Below are positions 18,681 through 31,300 of a DNA stretch of 64,000 nt, one piece after another. A program made the position numbers and the translations under genes. A model generated the notes under the pieces. That model saw only the letters and a list, made by a program, of their open reading frames with translations. It was not told the origin of the DNA and searched no databases. Numbering within the stretch: the stretch's first letter is position 1; each line of letters begins with the position of its first letter. This DNA comes from Comamonadaceae bacterium PBBC2 (GTDB lineage: Bacteria > Pseudomonadota > Gammaproteobacteria > Burkholderiales > Burkholderiaceae_C): NCBI GenBank assembly GCA_002255935.1, contig NKIO01000006.1, positions 1 through 64,000 on the forward strand. Reading direction: 5' to 3'.

Positions 18681-19865
18681 ATGCAAACAACAAAACATAG
18701 TGTGGGGCTGCTGGGCATGGTGGTGTGCGCACTGCTGGCCGCTTGCGGCGGCAGCAGCAACCCACCAGAGTTCATTCCGCAGTTTGGGGTGACCGAGCGA
18801 CAGCTGTACGAGCCTACCCGCAACACCGGCGGCATCGTGGCGCAAAACGGTTCTGGGGCTGTGACTTTGCAGCTGGAATCGACCACCTCTGACCAAGGCT
18901 TGCCCATGTCGGGTGACACCGCTACGGTCGGTGTGGATGCTTTCTTCTTTGACATCTTGAAAGACGGCCGCGTGAGCATCAGCTTGGGTGTGCCGGCCTT
19001 GCAAGTGGTCAACTCGGTGGAATTGCTGAACGCGAAAAATGAATCGCTGTTCAAGGTCAATGCGGCCAATCCTCAGGCCAGCGTTTGGTTGCGCCGCGGT
19101 GATTTGTCCACACCCATGCCCCGTTTTCAGTTGCGTCTGGAGTCGGCCAACGGTGCGCTCAGCAACCCACATGTCTTTGCCTGGTTTGGCGCCGACTTGG
19201 GCCCCACGGCCAACCGCTATGACGTGAGCAAGTTGTCGACGAGTTTGGCTGTGCAGTGTGAAAACTGCAATTTGTCAGGCGCCATGATGGGGCAGTTCAA
19301 ACTCGCCGCTGCGCAGTTGCAAGGCTCTGACTTGCGCAACGCTTGGTTGGTCAAGGTCAAGAATCCTGATGACCTGCGTCTGGACGACTTTTTGGTTTTT
19401 AAACTTTTTCTCGATGGCAGCCAGATCGCCGGGGCTGACTTGTCTGCTGCGAACTTGAGTCGCACCGATTTGACCGGTGCCATCCTCACGGGCGCCGGCG
19501 GTGCTCGGGCCAATTTGGCCGGCACCAATCTGAACTACGCCACACTCACCGGCGTCAACTTGGACGGCGCCAGCATGCCCGGTGCCAACTTCAACCACGC
19601 GCAAGCCTCGCAGGTGTCCTGGATTGCGGCCGACCTGACCGGGGCCAACTTGAGCATGGCCAATGCATCTCAGGGCAATTTTGAATTGGCCGATTTGACG
19701 GGTGCCAATTTGATCGATACGAACTTGACTGGGGCCAATTTGAGCGGCGCCAAGTTGAAAGGCGCGCTCATCGATCAGGCCAATTTCACGCGTGCGTTAT
19801 TGACGGGTGCGACCTGGATCAACGGTCAAGTGTGTGCCGAAGGCTCGGTGGGTGAATGTCGATAG
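18681..19865 (+). CDS. Pentapeptide-repeat lipoprotein
   Basis: A 394-residue exported lipoprotein with lipobox LLAAC (MQTTKHSVGLLGMVVCALLAAC). An N-terminal beta-rich region of about 190 residues is followed from about residue 195 by pentapeptide repeats A(D/N)LxX, such as ADLSAANLSRTDLTGAIL and ADLTGANLIDTNLTGANL, which fold into a right-handed quadrilateral beta-helix; a roughly 20-residue insert (VKVKNPDDLRLDDFLVFKLF) interrupts them. I chose the ATG at 18681 because it begins the signal peptide; upstream in-frame codons lie in the terminator. The gene overlaps the TpsB gene by ten bases, implying coupled expression and an accessory role at the outer membrane. The precise function is unknown. 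Confidence 0.85.
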   Translation: MQTTKHSVGLLGMVVCALLAACGGSSNPPEFIPQFGVTERQLYEPTRNTGGIVAQNGSGAVTLQLESTTSDQGLPMSGDTATVGVDAFFFDILKDGRVSISLGVPALQVVNSVELLNAKNESLFKVNAANPQASVWLRRGDLSTPMPRFQLRLESANGALSNPHVFAWFGADLGPTANRYDVSKLSTSLAVQCENCNLSGAMMGQFKLAAAQLQGSDLRNAWLVKVKNPDDLRLDDFLVFKLFLDGSQIAGADLSAANLSRTDLTGAILTGAGGARANLAGTNLNYATLTGVNLDGASMPGANFNHAQASQVSWIAADLTGANLSMANASQGNFELADLTGANLIDTNLTGANLSGAKLKGALIDQANFTRALLTGATWINGQVCAEGSVGECR

Positions 19866-21496
19866 ATTTCCGCGCTCATTTCAGGCTGGCCGTGGTGGTC
19901 GGCCTTTTTTCGTTGGGCATGTCGCATTTGGGGGCTGCCACGCCCCTGATCGATCCGGCCTCTCGCTTGCAAGAAGACCTGCGCAACGCCGAGCGTGCCA
20001 TACCGCAAGCGCCCCCCCCAAGCCCCTCAGAAGCTCCGGCACCCCTGCAGTTGCCAGAAGGCCCAGCCTTGCAAGGCCAGATTTTTTTGCAAGAAGTGTT
20101 GTTCTCGCCCAGCCAATTGCTGACGCAAGACCAGTTGGGTGAGGTGGTCAAACCCTACCTCGGCCGCGATGTTGGCAGCGAAGATCTGAACGCGCTGATG
20201 CGAGACATCCAGGCCCTGTATTTGGCCAAAGGGGTGCAATCGGCCGTGCCCGTGGCCCCGCCGCAAGACTTGCAGACGGGGGTGTTCAAAATCATTTTGG
20301 TGGAAGGCACTTTGGGTCAAATCAAATTTGCCGGGGGCAGCAAAGCCGATCCGGTTTGGTTGTCCAAATGGTTTGACTTGACATCGGGTGAGGTGATCCG
20401 CCCCGAACATTTGGCCATGCGTTTGGACCTGTTCAATGCCAGCAGTGATTTCGTGGCCGATGGCCAGTATGTGGCCGGCCAGACTTTTGGCAGCAGCGAC
20501 CTCGAAATCAACGTGCCTGAAACACCCACCACCCAGTACTGGGCCATGGGCGAGTTGCCCGGCATGGGCTCGGGCCGCACCTTGGGCAACAGCCTGATCA
20601 TGGGCTTTCGGCATTACCCCGCAACGTCCACTGGTGGCCGCGTCGATGGCATGGCCATCCAAGGGCCGACGGCCACCACCGTGAGCTTGACGGGCGCACT
20701 GCCATTGGGCTTTGATGGTTGGCGTGTGGGGGGCAATGCCTCGGCCTCGCGTTCACGCACGGTGGTCGCATCGACCGATCCAGCCAAAAGCGATTTGCTC
20801 ATCGAAGGGGCGTCCAGTTCCTTGGGGCTGGATGTGTTTCGTCACCTTTACTTCCGGCCCGGACAGATGTGGAAGTTGTCGGCAGGCTTGGCGCAAGTGC
20901 ATTCGAACTCACAAGCTTCGGGCGCCACTTTGAGCGACCGCAGCGTGCAACGCTTGACCTTGGCGGCGTCGACCGACTGGGTGGTCGACCCCTCGGTGGG
21001 CGCAGAGCGCGGGACATTTCGAGGCGCTGTCAGCAGCGCCAAGGGTCAGGCCAACAACTATGCTTTTGCCGAAATCTTCAGCTCACTGGCCTACCGTGTG
21101 GCCGGCGCTCAAGGCCCGGTGTTGAGAGCCACGGGTCAACTGCGTTTTGCCGACAGCCGCCCCCCCGACATGACCGACGCTTGGTTGGTCGGTGGCAGCT
21201 CATCGGTGCGTGGTTTTGACTTGGGTTCGATCTCGGGCAGCACCGGCCAGATTTTGCAAGTGGCGCTGTACCAGCCCGTGCCGTGGAAAGCGGTGGACGC
21301 ACCCGAGGCCTTTGTGTTTGCCGACCACGGCCGCGCAGTGAAAGACGACGTGTCACGCCGCATCGGATCGGCCGGTGTCGGCCTGCAATTTCAGATGGAT
21401 CGACGTTGGTCGATCGAAACCGCATTGACCCAGCAAACACATGGCTTTCAGGGCGCCCGCACACGCGCGATGCTACGAGCCAGCGTGTCCTGGTGA
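19856..21496 (+). CDS. TpsB outer-membrane transporter (ShlB/FhaC/HecB family)
   Basis: TpsB proteins are 16-strand outer-membrane barrels that recognise a TpsA adhesin through periplasmic POTRA domains and secrete it (type Vb secretion). This 546-residue protein has a signal peptide (to about SHLGAA), a Pro-rich linker (APPPSPSEAPAP), POTRA-like folds at about 68-205 (FLQEVLFSPSQLLTQDQL, LNALMRDIQALYLAKGV, FKIILVEGTLGQIKF) and a beta-barrel to a terminal aromatic residue (ASVSW). The L6-loop motif appears as SSVRGFD, where VRGY/F is the family hallmark. It lies upstream of a SapC-family gene and the 5,962-residue TpsA, its probable substrate. Confidence 0.93.
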   Translation: MSIDFRAHFRLAVVVGLFSLGMSHLGAATPLIDPASRLQEDLRNAERAIPQAPPPSPSEAPAPLQLPEGPALQGQIFLQEVLFSPSQLLTQDQLGEVVKPYLGRDVGSEDLNALMRDIQALYLAKGVQSAVPVAPPQDLQTGVFKIILVEGTLGQIKFAGGSKADPVWLSKWFDLTSGEVIRPEHLAMRLDLFNASSDFVADGQYVAGQTFGSSDLEINVPETPTTQYWAMGELPGMGSGRTLGNSLIMGFRHYPATSTGGRVDGMAIQGPTATTVSLTGALPLGFDGWRVGGNASASRSRTVVASTDPAKSDLLIEGASSSLGLDVFRHLYFRPGQMWKLSAGLAQVHSNSQASGATLSDRSVQRLTLAASTDWVVDPSVGAERGTFRGAVSSAKGQANNYAFAEIFSSLAYRVAGAQGPVLRATGQLRFADSRPPDMTDAWLVGGSSSVRGFDLGSISGSTGQILQVALYQPVPWKAVDAPEAFVFADHGRAVKDDVSRRIGSAGVGLQFQMDRRWSIETALTQQTHGFQGARTRAMLRASVSW

Positions 21497-21531
21497 TGGC
21501 ACTTTCAGACTTCCAATCAAGGGGAAAACTC

Positions 21532-22299
21532 ATGGATAACAAACCAGCCACTGCACCTGAATTCACGATCTTGCACCGCGAGGCGCACCGCATGCTCAAG
21601 TTCAACCGTGTTCAACGCGACATGAACTGGGTTAAAGGACTGATCACCATCAATTTGGCCGCATCGGAGATGCCTTCGGCTGCTCTGGCATTTCCTTGTG
21701 TGATGACGCACTCCGAAGCTGGAGGCCGTTTGTTGGCCGTCACCGGATTGGAGCAAGGTCGCAACCTGTTTGTTGACCACAAAGGCCATTGGACGGGTGA
21801 CTACATGCCTGCAGTGCTGCGTACCTGGCCTTTTCGACTGCTCGATCAGACAGACGATGAAGGTGCCCGCCCGATTGCTGTGCAGCGGGAAGCCCTGAAC
21901 CTGACCAAAGGCGATGATTTGTTTGACGACAAAGGTCAAGAAATGCCCTGGCTTCAGGGCGTCATGAAAGACCTGGTCGCTCTGGACGCGGGCGAAGCCA
22001 CCACCAGCACCATGGTCAGTGCCTTGCATGCCGCAGGGGTGTTGACAGAACGGGCTCTTCAAGCGGTCTTGCCCAGTGGTCGCCAGATGGAGTTGACTGG
22101 ATTTTTGAGCGTTGACGAGCACAAGCTCAACGCCCTGGAAGACAAGGTGGTGGCCGACTTGCACCGCCAAGGCGCTTTGGCCATGGCCTATCTGCATTTG
22201 CTGTCCTTGCGTCAATTCAAACACTTGATGGACATGGCTGCTGCGCTGGAGCCAACACCAGAGCCCACAAAGCCATCCAAAGAGGCTGTGGCTGCCTGA
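21532..22299 (+). CDS. SapC-family protein
   Basis: A 255-residue protein matching the SapC family by eye: an N-terminal LHREAHRMLKF, the segment FPCVMTHSEAGGRLLAVTGL, then GRNLFVDHKGHWTGDYMPAV with TWPFRLL, which are the family's typical NLFV-W-Y-P-PF landmarks. SapC was named from the Campylobacter fetus S-layer locus, where it was linked to S-layer protein expression or secretion; its biochemical role is unclear. No signal peptide is visible, so it is probably cytoplasmic. AAGGGGAA (about 21519-21526) is a strong ribosome-binding site for the ATG at 21532; longer in-frame readings run into tpsB. It sits between TpsB and TpsA genes, suggesting it helps prepare or regulate the giant substrate. 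Confidence 0.85.
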   Translation: MDNKPATAPEFTILHREAHRMLKFNRVQRDMNWVKGLITINLAASEMPSAALAFPCVMTHSEAGGRLLAVTGLEQGRNLFVDHKGHWTGDYMPAVLRTWPFRLLDQTDDEGARPIAVQREALNLTKGDDLFDDKGQEMPWLQGVMKDLVALDAGEATTSTMVSALHAAGVLTERALQAVLPSGRQMELTGFLSVDEHKLNALEDKVVADLHRQGALAMAYLHLLSLRQFKHLMDMAAALEPTPEPTKPSKEAVAA

Positions 22300-22363
22300 G
22301 CGGTCAATTGAACCTTGAATACAACGGACCGATCGAACTGATGCGCGTCTTTGAAAGCTGAAC

Positions 22364-25300
22364 ATGACCCGAGTTAACCGCCCACCTTCCAAGACCCTGG
22401 CCCAGCGTCAGGCGAGGCGCAAAGCCTGGGTGGCGCGCCGGCGCTTGCTGGTGCAGGTGCGCCCATTGGCCTTGGCTGCTGCCGTGGCCTTGGGCGCGGC
22501 CAGCCCCATGGTGCTGGGGCAGACGGTGATCACGCCCCTCAAAGGCGCAGGGCAGACCGACACGGTGGTGAGCACGCAGGGCAAGCAAACCACCATCACC
22601 ACGCAAAGCCTGCGCGATGGCAATGCCTTCAGCACCTATTCGAACTTTGCCGTGGGGCAGGGCGACCAGGTCAAGATGCTGGTGCCCAAAGACACCAACT
22701 GGTGGGTCAACATCGTGCGCGATGCCCAGGTGCGTGTGGACGGCCGGCTGGAAAGCCGCCTGGCCAACGGCAACATCGGCGGCAATTTGCTCTTCATCGA
22801 CAGCCACGGTTTTGCCGTGGGCCCCCAAGGCCAGATCGATGCAGGTCGCTTGACCTTTGCGGCGCCTTCGACCACCTATGTGGATGGCCTCTTGAACAGC
22901 CTCCAAAACGGTGGCTTGTCGGGCGCCACGGTGGGCAATGTACTGGGCGGTCAGTTTGACCGATCGGCCACAGGCAGTGTGAACATTCAAGGCCGCATCA
23001 ACGTGGCCGAGGGCTTGACCCTCATGGCCGGACACGGCGGCACCGACACCCACGCGGTGACGGTCTCGGGCCAAGTGGTGGTCAACGGCCGTGTGGCCGG
23101 CTCGGCCGTCAATCTGGGTGACCTCAAATCTTTGTTGCCCATGCAAGACGTGGACGGTGTCATCGACATCACCACGCCGGGCTCGATCATGCTGAACGGC
23201 ATGTTGCTCAGCGACAGCGCACAGTTCACCCGCGCAGGCGCCGTGCGCTTGGTGGCGGGGCAAGACATCCTGGTCACGGCCAATGCCAAGGTGTCCGCCT
23301 CGGGCGCTGCGGGTTCGGGGCAAGCGGGCGGTCAGGTGGCCTTGATGGCGCACCGCGACATTGCCAACGAAGCGGGCGCGCAATTGCACGCCCGTGGCGA
23401 CGGTGCGGGCGCAGGTGGCAACATTGAATATTCGGGTCTGGGCTTCATGAAACTGGACGGCATGCATTTCGATGCGGGCAGTCAAAGTGGTTTGAAAGGC
23501 CTGGTTTATCTGGATCCCGCTGAAGCAGAAATCACCGGCAACAACCTCACTGCGGGGGCAGATTTCAGCTCCAGTGCGAGCAGCAAGGTCACTGTCAAAA
23601 CCGGGGCCATCATCAACACCCGCAAAGTGGGTAGTGGCTTGGATGCGACCGATGCATCGGTGCTTTCCACGGACAACAGCGGCGACATCACCCTCACCGC
23701 ACCCAGCATCGTGGTCGAGTCGGGCGCAGTGCTCGATGCCTCGGTCAAAAATGTGGGCAGTGCCACCACCTACAAGGCCGGTGACATCACCCTCACGGCC
23801 AAGGATTCCAGCAACTGGGCCACCTTTGTGGCCCTGTCGAATGCCAACACTTCCATTGATGTGGCCGGCACTTTGAAGGGCAAGGACATCACCTTGCTCT
23901 CCAACATCGAGAGCAAGGCTTTGTTTGGCGGCGTGGCGGCATCGGCACAAGAAAAAGCCCTTGATCTGGCCATGACGTATTTGGACTCGCCATTGCGTTT
24001 GAGTCTGACTTATGTTCAGGCCAAGGGCGATGCCAAGATCAACATCCAAGGTTCAGCCTCGATCCAAGCGAGCAATGACCTGAGCATCACCGCCAAAGCC
24101 GACCGCTATGCCGGTGCCCAGCAGCAAGTGGGCGGTTCGGCCTTGGCCAACCTGGGTGCAGGCTTTGCCCAACTCGAAGGCACCACCCAAATTGAGGTGA
24201 AGTCTGGCGCCAGTTTGTCTGCAGGCAATGATTTGAGCTTGATCGCGGCCTCCAAATCTAAAGTGTTGATGACCAGCACGGTTGAGACCGAGACCGATGA
24301 ACAAACCGGCGCGGCCAACATGGCATCTGTTGTGTTTGCCGGTTCGCGCTCGGATGTGAGCACAGCCGTCAAGGTCAACAGTGGTGCCACTTTGCAGTCG
24401 GGCAAGGACCTCACGATGGAGGCTTACCATTCGGGGCAGTACAACACCGCTGCGGAAGTCAAAATTTATGGCGGTGGCACCGCCGGTGTGGTGGGCGCAC
24501 TGTCGCTGCAAAAATCAGACACCCGTGCCACGTTAGAAGGCTCAGCCACATCAGGCGGTGTGGCCCGCGTGACCGCCATGAACTTCATCTCCAAAGGGGG
24601 GGTGTCAGCCAAGTCGTCCAACAGCAGCGAACCGGCACCGGCATTCGGCTTTCCGGAGACTTTGGAGCTGAGCGACGCCGAAGCACAAAAAACATTGTTC
24701 GATGGTTTCATGTCGATGGCCGATAAATTGGCCAGCGCGCAAGAAGCGGCCAGTGGCAACAGCTCGTCTTCAAGCACACCCAAGCTGCGCATGGCCGGTG
24801 CGCTGGCATGGAGCGAATCCGATCACACCACTTTTGCGGGTTTGGGCAGCGGCGGCAGCTTGGTGTCCACCAGCCACGCCATCATCGACGCGCAAACCTT
24901 GGCCGGTGCCATCGGCGGTATCGCCATGGCCGAGACCACCTCCAAAACCAAAGGGGCCGATGCAGCGGCCACCTCCCTCAGTGCCGCATTCAACTATGGC
25001 CGGCACAACTTCACCACCACGGCCAAGGTTGGCGCCAACGCCACACTGTCGGGTTCGCACGTGGCGGTGAGCGCCAACACGGACATGCCCGAGTTCTTCA
25101 CCGAATCGGCACCCATTGAATGGGATGACCCGTTCAAGGTCTATGCCAACTTGTATGGCATCGCCAACCTGTCATTTTTAGAGGCTGTGAGCTCCAAAGT
25201 GGGTGCCAAGTCTTCGGCCCAAAATCTGGCTGCATCGGGTGCAGTGAGTTTGCATTATGTGAACAACAACACCACGGCTTGGGTGGACAAGAGTGCGCAG

Positions 25301-28300
25301 GTCACGGCCACCACCACCAGTTCTGAGCAATGGCAGTACGACACCAAAGAGGTGTATTTCGACTCGGACATCGAGCATTTGACGACCGGCATGGAAGCCT
25401 ATCGCTTGGATAAAAAACTCAAGGTCATCGAAGAGTTTGCCATCGAGACGCGTGATGTGATCATCAACGGTGTTGATACAGGTGTGACGCTCGACGAAAT
25501 CAAGATCGAGCACAACATGAAGCCATCCATGTTGATCAAAGCCCAAAACCATGTGCAGACCATCCAGTTGGCAGGTGGGCAGGCTCCGGAAAGCAGCGGC
25601 AGCGGCACGGCCGTAGGCGGTACCTTCACGCTGGTGGACCGTGCCAATCGCGCCGTGGCAGGTATTGCAGACGGCGCCGTGGTCAGTGCCCGGCAGTTGG
25701 ACGTGCAGGCCATCAACAAGGAATGGTCATTGACAGTAGCCCCGACCGCAGGAGCGGGCGAAGGGATTGCCGCCAACGCCATGGTGGCTTACAACAAGCT
25801 CAACGAGACAGCCCTGGCTTCCATCAGCCGCGAGGCACAGGTCACGGCGACGGACAAAGTCAACGTCAAGGCCGAGCTGGCCCTGTGGAGTTTTGGCATC
25901 GTCGGTGCGGTCACCAAGAGCTCAGGCTCGGGCGTGGGCATCGGCTTGTCCATGAACGAGATTTCGGGCAACACCAAAGCCTACATTGGCGACAACGACG
26001 CAGACGCCGGTGGCAGCAACACGGCCGAAGGTGCGGTGGGCTTTGTCAAATCAGCTGAATTGAATGTGCTGGCCCAGAGCATCGGCAAAATCGGCGCCAT
26101 CGGCATTGCCGGAGCCATGGCGGGCGGCCCCGCCAAACCCGCCATGGCCGACAAAGCCGATGCTGGCTCCAGCAGTTCACAAGCCAAGGCCGGTGGCGGT
26201 TCGGCCTCACCCTTGGCTGCTGTCACGGGCGGTTTGCAAGGTCAGGGTGCAGCTTCAGAAGGCGACAGTGGCGGTGCCAGCACCCCACCGAAGTTCTCGG
26301 TTGCAGGGGCCGGTGCCATCGTCACCAACTTCTCTGACATCGACACCACTTCCATGATCGAAGGCGCTGTGGTCAAAGGCGTGGGTGCAGGTACCACCCA
26401 GGTCTTGGTGCGCGCTACGCAGGATCTGACCCAGATCAGTGTGGCCGGTGGCGGCGCATTGACCATGGCCAGCAACCCGACCACGACCTCCACCACCTCG
26501 ATTGCCGGTGCGGTGGCCATCCAGTCGTCGGACGACGACACCCTGGCCCTCATCACCAACAGCAGCTTGACCCAATTGGCCGATCTGGCCGGGGCCTTGC
26601 AAGTCGAGGCCCTCAAGGGCGGTGAACGCACGGCAGTGGCCACAGGTATTTCGGCCAATATGTCGAAGACCACCACAAGTGACCTGTCCATCGTGGGTTC
26701 GGTCTCGATCACGCACCTGACCGACGACACGTCCGCCAGCATCCAGTCGTCCACCGTGACGGGCAATGTGGCCACGGCCACAGCCTTGGATCCACTGGTG
26801 CTGGCCTATGACCGCAGCCGCATCGGGGCGGGCGGGGGTGCCTTGTCTTTCTCGACAGGCAAAGGTTCTGCTGGGGTCGGGGCCACCGTGTCGGTGGTGG
26901 ACTTGGAAGGCTCGACCGATGCCAGCATCGTGGGCGGCACCATGACCCGGGTCAAAGACGTGTCGGTGGCCGCTTTGTCAAGCCACAAGATCGTGGCAGC
27001 GGGTGCTGTGGCTGGGGTTCAGACCGACTCCAATTCCGCAGGGCAGTTGATGGGCGCTTTTGTCATCAACGACCTGAGCAACACCATGACAGCGAGCATC
27101 AATGGTGGCGCGGTGGTCAATGCGTCGGGCAATATCGCCATACGGGCTGGCGGCACGCCCAATGACAATGTGCTTGACACCCTGATGGGGAACGTCAGCC
27201 AGTCTGTGATCACCGATTTCGAAATGAACTCGGTGGACAACGGTTACACCGATGACATCAAAGCCTCGGTCGACAAAGGCGAGAGCATCTTGGGCGTGGC
27301 CGGCACCTTGAGTTTGACAGCCGGCAAAGCGGCCTCGAGTGTGGGCCTGTCGTATGTGCAAAACCGCATCCAGACCACTTACAGCGCCGACCTGAACGGC
27401 AACATCACCGCCGCCGGCAACGTGGAGCTGGACGCCTGGAGCCGCGCCAACATCGTGGGCGTGTCTGCCGGTGCGGGCGCCACGCGTGGCAAGTTCTCGG
27501 GCATGGGTTCGGCCTCGGTCAACTTGATCGGCCAGCGCACGTCGGCCACCGTGTCGGGCGGCTCGGTCACAGCCGCGTCGCTGGACCTGGACTCGGACAC
27601 CCGAGGCAATATTTTCAGCCTGGCCGGTAATCTGTCCATTGCTGTGGGCAGTGGCAGTGGCAATGCCGCCGGCGGTGCGATCTCGTACACCCAAACCGGC
27701 ACCAAGACCTATACATTGGCCGATTCCACCTACACCGTGAACGGCCAAAGCGTGGTGCAAAAAGGCGGCACCGTGGTCAACCGCAGTGCAGGCAACACAG
27801 CGAGCATCACGGGTGCCACCATCAATCTGGGCAGTGGCGATGTTCGGGTTTCCGCCAGCAACCGCAGCGACAACCAGTCGATTGCCGCTTCGGGCGCATT
27901 CAGCGATGGCAATTTCGCCTTCACGGGCACCGCCACCTGGAACGAAATCGGCGACCAGACCGATGCCCGCATCAGCGGATCCACCGTCACCGCCGGTGAC
28001 ATCTTGGTGAAGTCGGGCAACGGCGAAGGCGCCACCAGCGCCAAAATTTCTTCATTGGCCGGTGGCATCTCGGCTTCCAAAGGCTCAGCGGTGGCCTTGG
28101 CCTTTGGCTTCAACACCATCGAATCCACTCGCTCAGCGTTGATCGCCGGCTCGGTCGTCAATGCCTCGGGCACGGTGTCGGTGCTGGCCGATGCAGGTTC
28201 GGCCATCGAGACCTTGTCGGCCACCATCGCCGCCAGCATGCAAGGCAGTGCGGGGGGGTCGTCCAGCACCAACTGGCTCAACGGCAGCACCTCCGCTTTG

Positions 28301-31300
28301 GTGGACGATGTGACCTTCAATGGCTCGGCATCGAGCCTCACAGTGCATGCCTCCAACACAGGCGGTATCCAATCCCTGGCCGGTGCCATCGCGGGCAGCC
28401 CTGGCGGCAACGTGATCGGTGGCGCGGTGGCCATCAACTTGATGGGCGAGGGCAGCAAAGACTTCCAAGTCACCGCCAGAGTCAAGAACAGCCGCATGAA
28501 CAGCGCCACCAACGTGGTGGTGGATGCAGACCTGACCGGCAGCATCGGCGCCATCGCGGCTGCCGGCGGCGGCAGCGGCTCCAATGCCATCAACGGCAGC
28601 GTCACCCGCAACCTGATCGCAGGCGATGTCACGGCCGAAATCGCCAGTCTGACCCAAAACGTCTCGGCCAGCAGTTTGACGGTGCAGGCCGATCAGACCT
28701 CCAACATCTTCTCTTTGGCGGGTGTGATCAACGGCGGCGGCGCCAACGCCGTGGGCGGCGCGATCTCGGTCAACGACATCGCGGGCACCGTGACAGCCAA
28801 AGTGGGCAGCAGCAGCCTCAAAACGACGGGTGCTGTGCAAATTCTCGCGCACATGGATGGCAACATCAGTTCGGTGGCGGCCGCCGGCAGTGGCGCAGGC
28901 AACGTGGCCGTCAACGGCTCCAACACCACCAACAGCTTGACCTCCAGCGTCAAAGCCACCGCCACCAGCGTCACGCAGACCACCGGTTCATCGTCCTTCA
29001 AAGTCTGGGCGCACGACGATTCGGACATCGACTCCTTTGCGGGCACCGTCTCGGGCGGCGGCACGGCCGCTGTGGGCGCGGCCTTGGCGCTCAACTTCAT
29101 GGGCCGCACGGCAGGCAACGAGTCGGCCAGCAAAATCGTGAGCGCCGAAGTCACCAGCAGCAGCTTGCAAGTCTCGGGCGCGGTTCAGGTGCTGGCCGAT
29201 TCGAACTCCACCATCGAGGCCCTGGGCGTGGCCGCAGGCGGTGGCGGCACCTTTGCCGTGACCGGCTCCAACACCACCAACATTCTGGACGACACGATCA
29301 CCGCCAAATGGGTGGGCAGCACCTTGGTGGGTGGTTCAGGCTCGCTCGATGTGTCGGCCACCGACACGGCCACTGTGCACGCGCTGGCGGGCAACTTTGC
29401 CGGGGGCGGCACCGCTGCTGTGGGTGCGGCCTTGGCGGTCAACAAAATCAACACCGGGGTCAACGCCTTGGTGCAAGGCACCTCGTCGGGCAAGATCGCC
29501 ACGGGCGATGTGCGCGTCAAAGCCGACAGCGATGCCGTGGTCGACACCATCGCGGTGGGCATGAGCGCATCGCCCACCGTGGGCGTGCAGGGTTCGGTGT
29601 CTGTCACCCAGATCGCCACCAGCACCTCGTCATTGGTCAATTCAAGCGCCATCATCGAAGCGTCTGACAGCGTGGCCGTCTCGGCCAACAGCAACGACCG
29701 CATCAAGTCTTTGGCGGGTGCCGTGGGTTTGGGCATCGCGGGCGTCGGTGCGGCCGGCGGGGTCTTGGTCAACATGATCACCAGCACCACGACGGCCGGT
29801 GTGGACGGCTCGGGCACCCGCGTCAGCGGTGCGGGCACGGGCGATGGTGTTTCGGTGCTCAACGACAGCTTGAGCGCGGCCCCCGATTTGATGAACATCA
29901 CCGAGGTGACCGACACCGCTTTGTCGCGCGCCTCGCGCGGCAGCAGCAACAAGCGCGGCGTGAGCGTGCAGGCCACCTCGGTGGAGCAGATTGCCGCCTT
30001 GACCACCGTGGTCGGTGGCGGTGGCGTCGGTGTCGGTGCGTCGGTCAACGTGGACAGCATCGATGGCTCGACCCGGGCCTATGTGGACAGCGCCCAAATC
30101 AACTCGGCTTCTGGCGCAGATGCTGCGCAAGAAGCGCGTGTGTTGGCCGCAGACCATGCCTTGATCGCCAGCACCACGGCCACCGTGGCCGGTGGTTTGG
30201 CCACAGGCGTATCGGGTGCGGTGGGCTCAGAGCTCATCAAGCGCAGCACCACGGCCGAAGTCATTGACAGCGCCACCGTGAATGCCCAGGGCAATGCCAC
30301 GGTCAAAGCCGTGGCGGATGCCACCGTGGCGCAGATTGCAGCCGGTGCGGGTGTTGGCGGTGTGGCCGGCGTGGCTGGCAGTGGCAGCGTCGCTTTGCTC
30401 AAGGGCAACACGCAAGCCCGCGTTTTGAATGCCACCATCAACGCCACCGATGTGTCGGTCTTGGCCGAAGGTGCCAACCGCACCAACTTGATCGCCGGTT
30501 CTTTGGGCGCTGGTGGCGTGGCAGGCGTGGGCCTGAGCTTCACGGTCAATGTGTCGGGTTCGACCGTCAAGGCCTTGGTCACCAACAGCGCGATCCGCGC
30601 CGATGGTGATGTGAAGGTCTTGGCCAACAACGTCACGCAAGAATTGGCCGTCTCGGCCACGGCCGGTGTGGGTGAATTCGGTGGCGTGGCCATCGGTGCC
30701 ACGGTCACCGTGCTGGAAGGTTTGACCGAAGCCAACATCACCGGCACATCCTCGGTCGATTCGCGCCTGCACGATGACACCCACAATGGTGTCAACAGCC
30801 TCATGGTCGCGGCGACCGAATCGGTGAACATCAGCCACAACGCCGGTGCTGCCGGTGGTGGCAAGCTGGGTGGCGTGGGCACCGCAGCCAACGTCTTGAT
30901 CGGCAAAAGCCAAGTCATTGCGGGCGCTGCAGGCAGCAGCCTCAAGTCTGAAGGTGTGGTGTCGGTGGCCGCATTGCGCCAAGCCGACATCGACATGGTC
31001 ACAGCCACCGCTGGCGGTGGTGGCTTGGCCGGCATCAGCGGTGCGGTGGGCGTGCTGATTTTTGGCGTGGCACCCAACAGCGATGCCAACAGCGAAGTCA
31101 ACTCCAACAACGGCACCATGAGCCGCGTGTCGGCAGGCACCCAAGCCAACAAAGCGCAAGGCACCGGCTCGTCGCTGAGCGATGCCGACAAGAGCAGCCT
31201 CAATTCAGACTCTAGCTACGACACGAAAGCGTCTTTCAACGGGGCTTCGGGGGCGCATTCAACCTCGGCCACCTTGAGCGCGACTTCGGTCACGGCAGGC

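Noticed and set aside
22304..24049. 581-codon minus-strand frame opposite the TpsA N-terminus
   Set aside because: Antisense to the signal peptide and TPS domain, with no domain signature.
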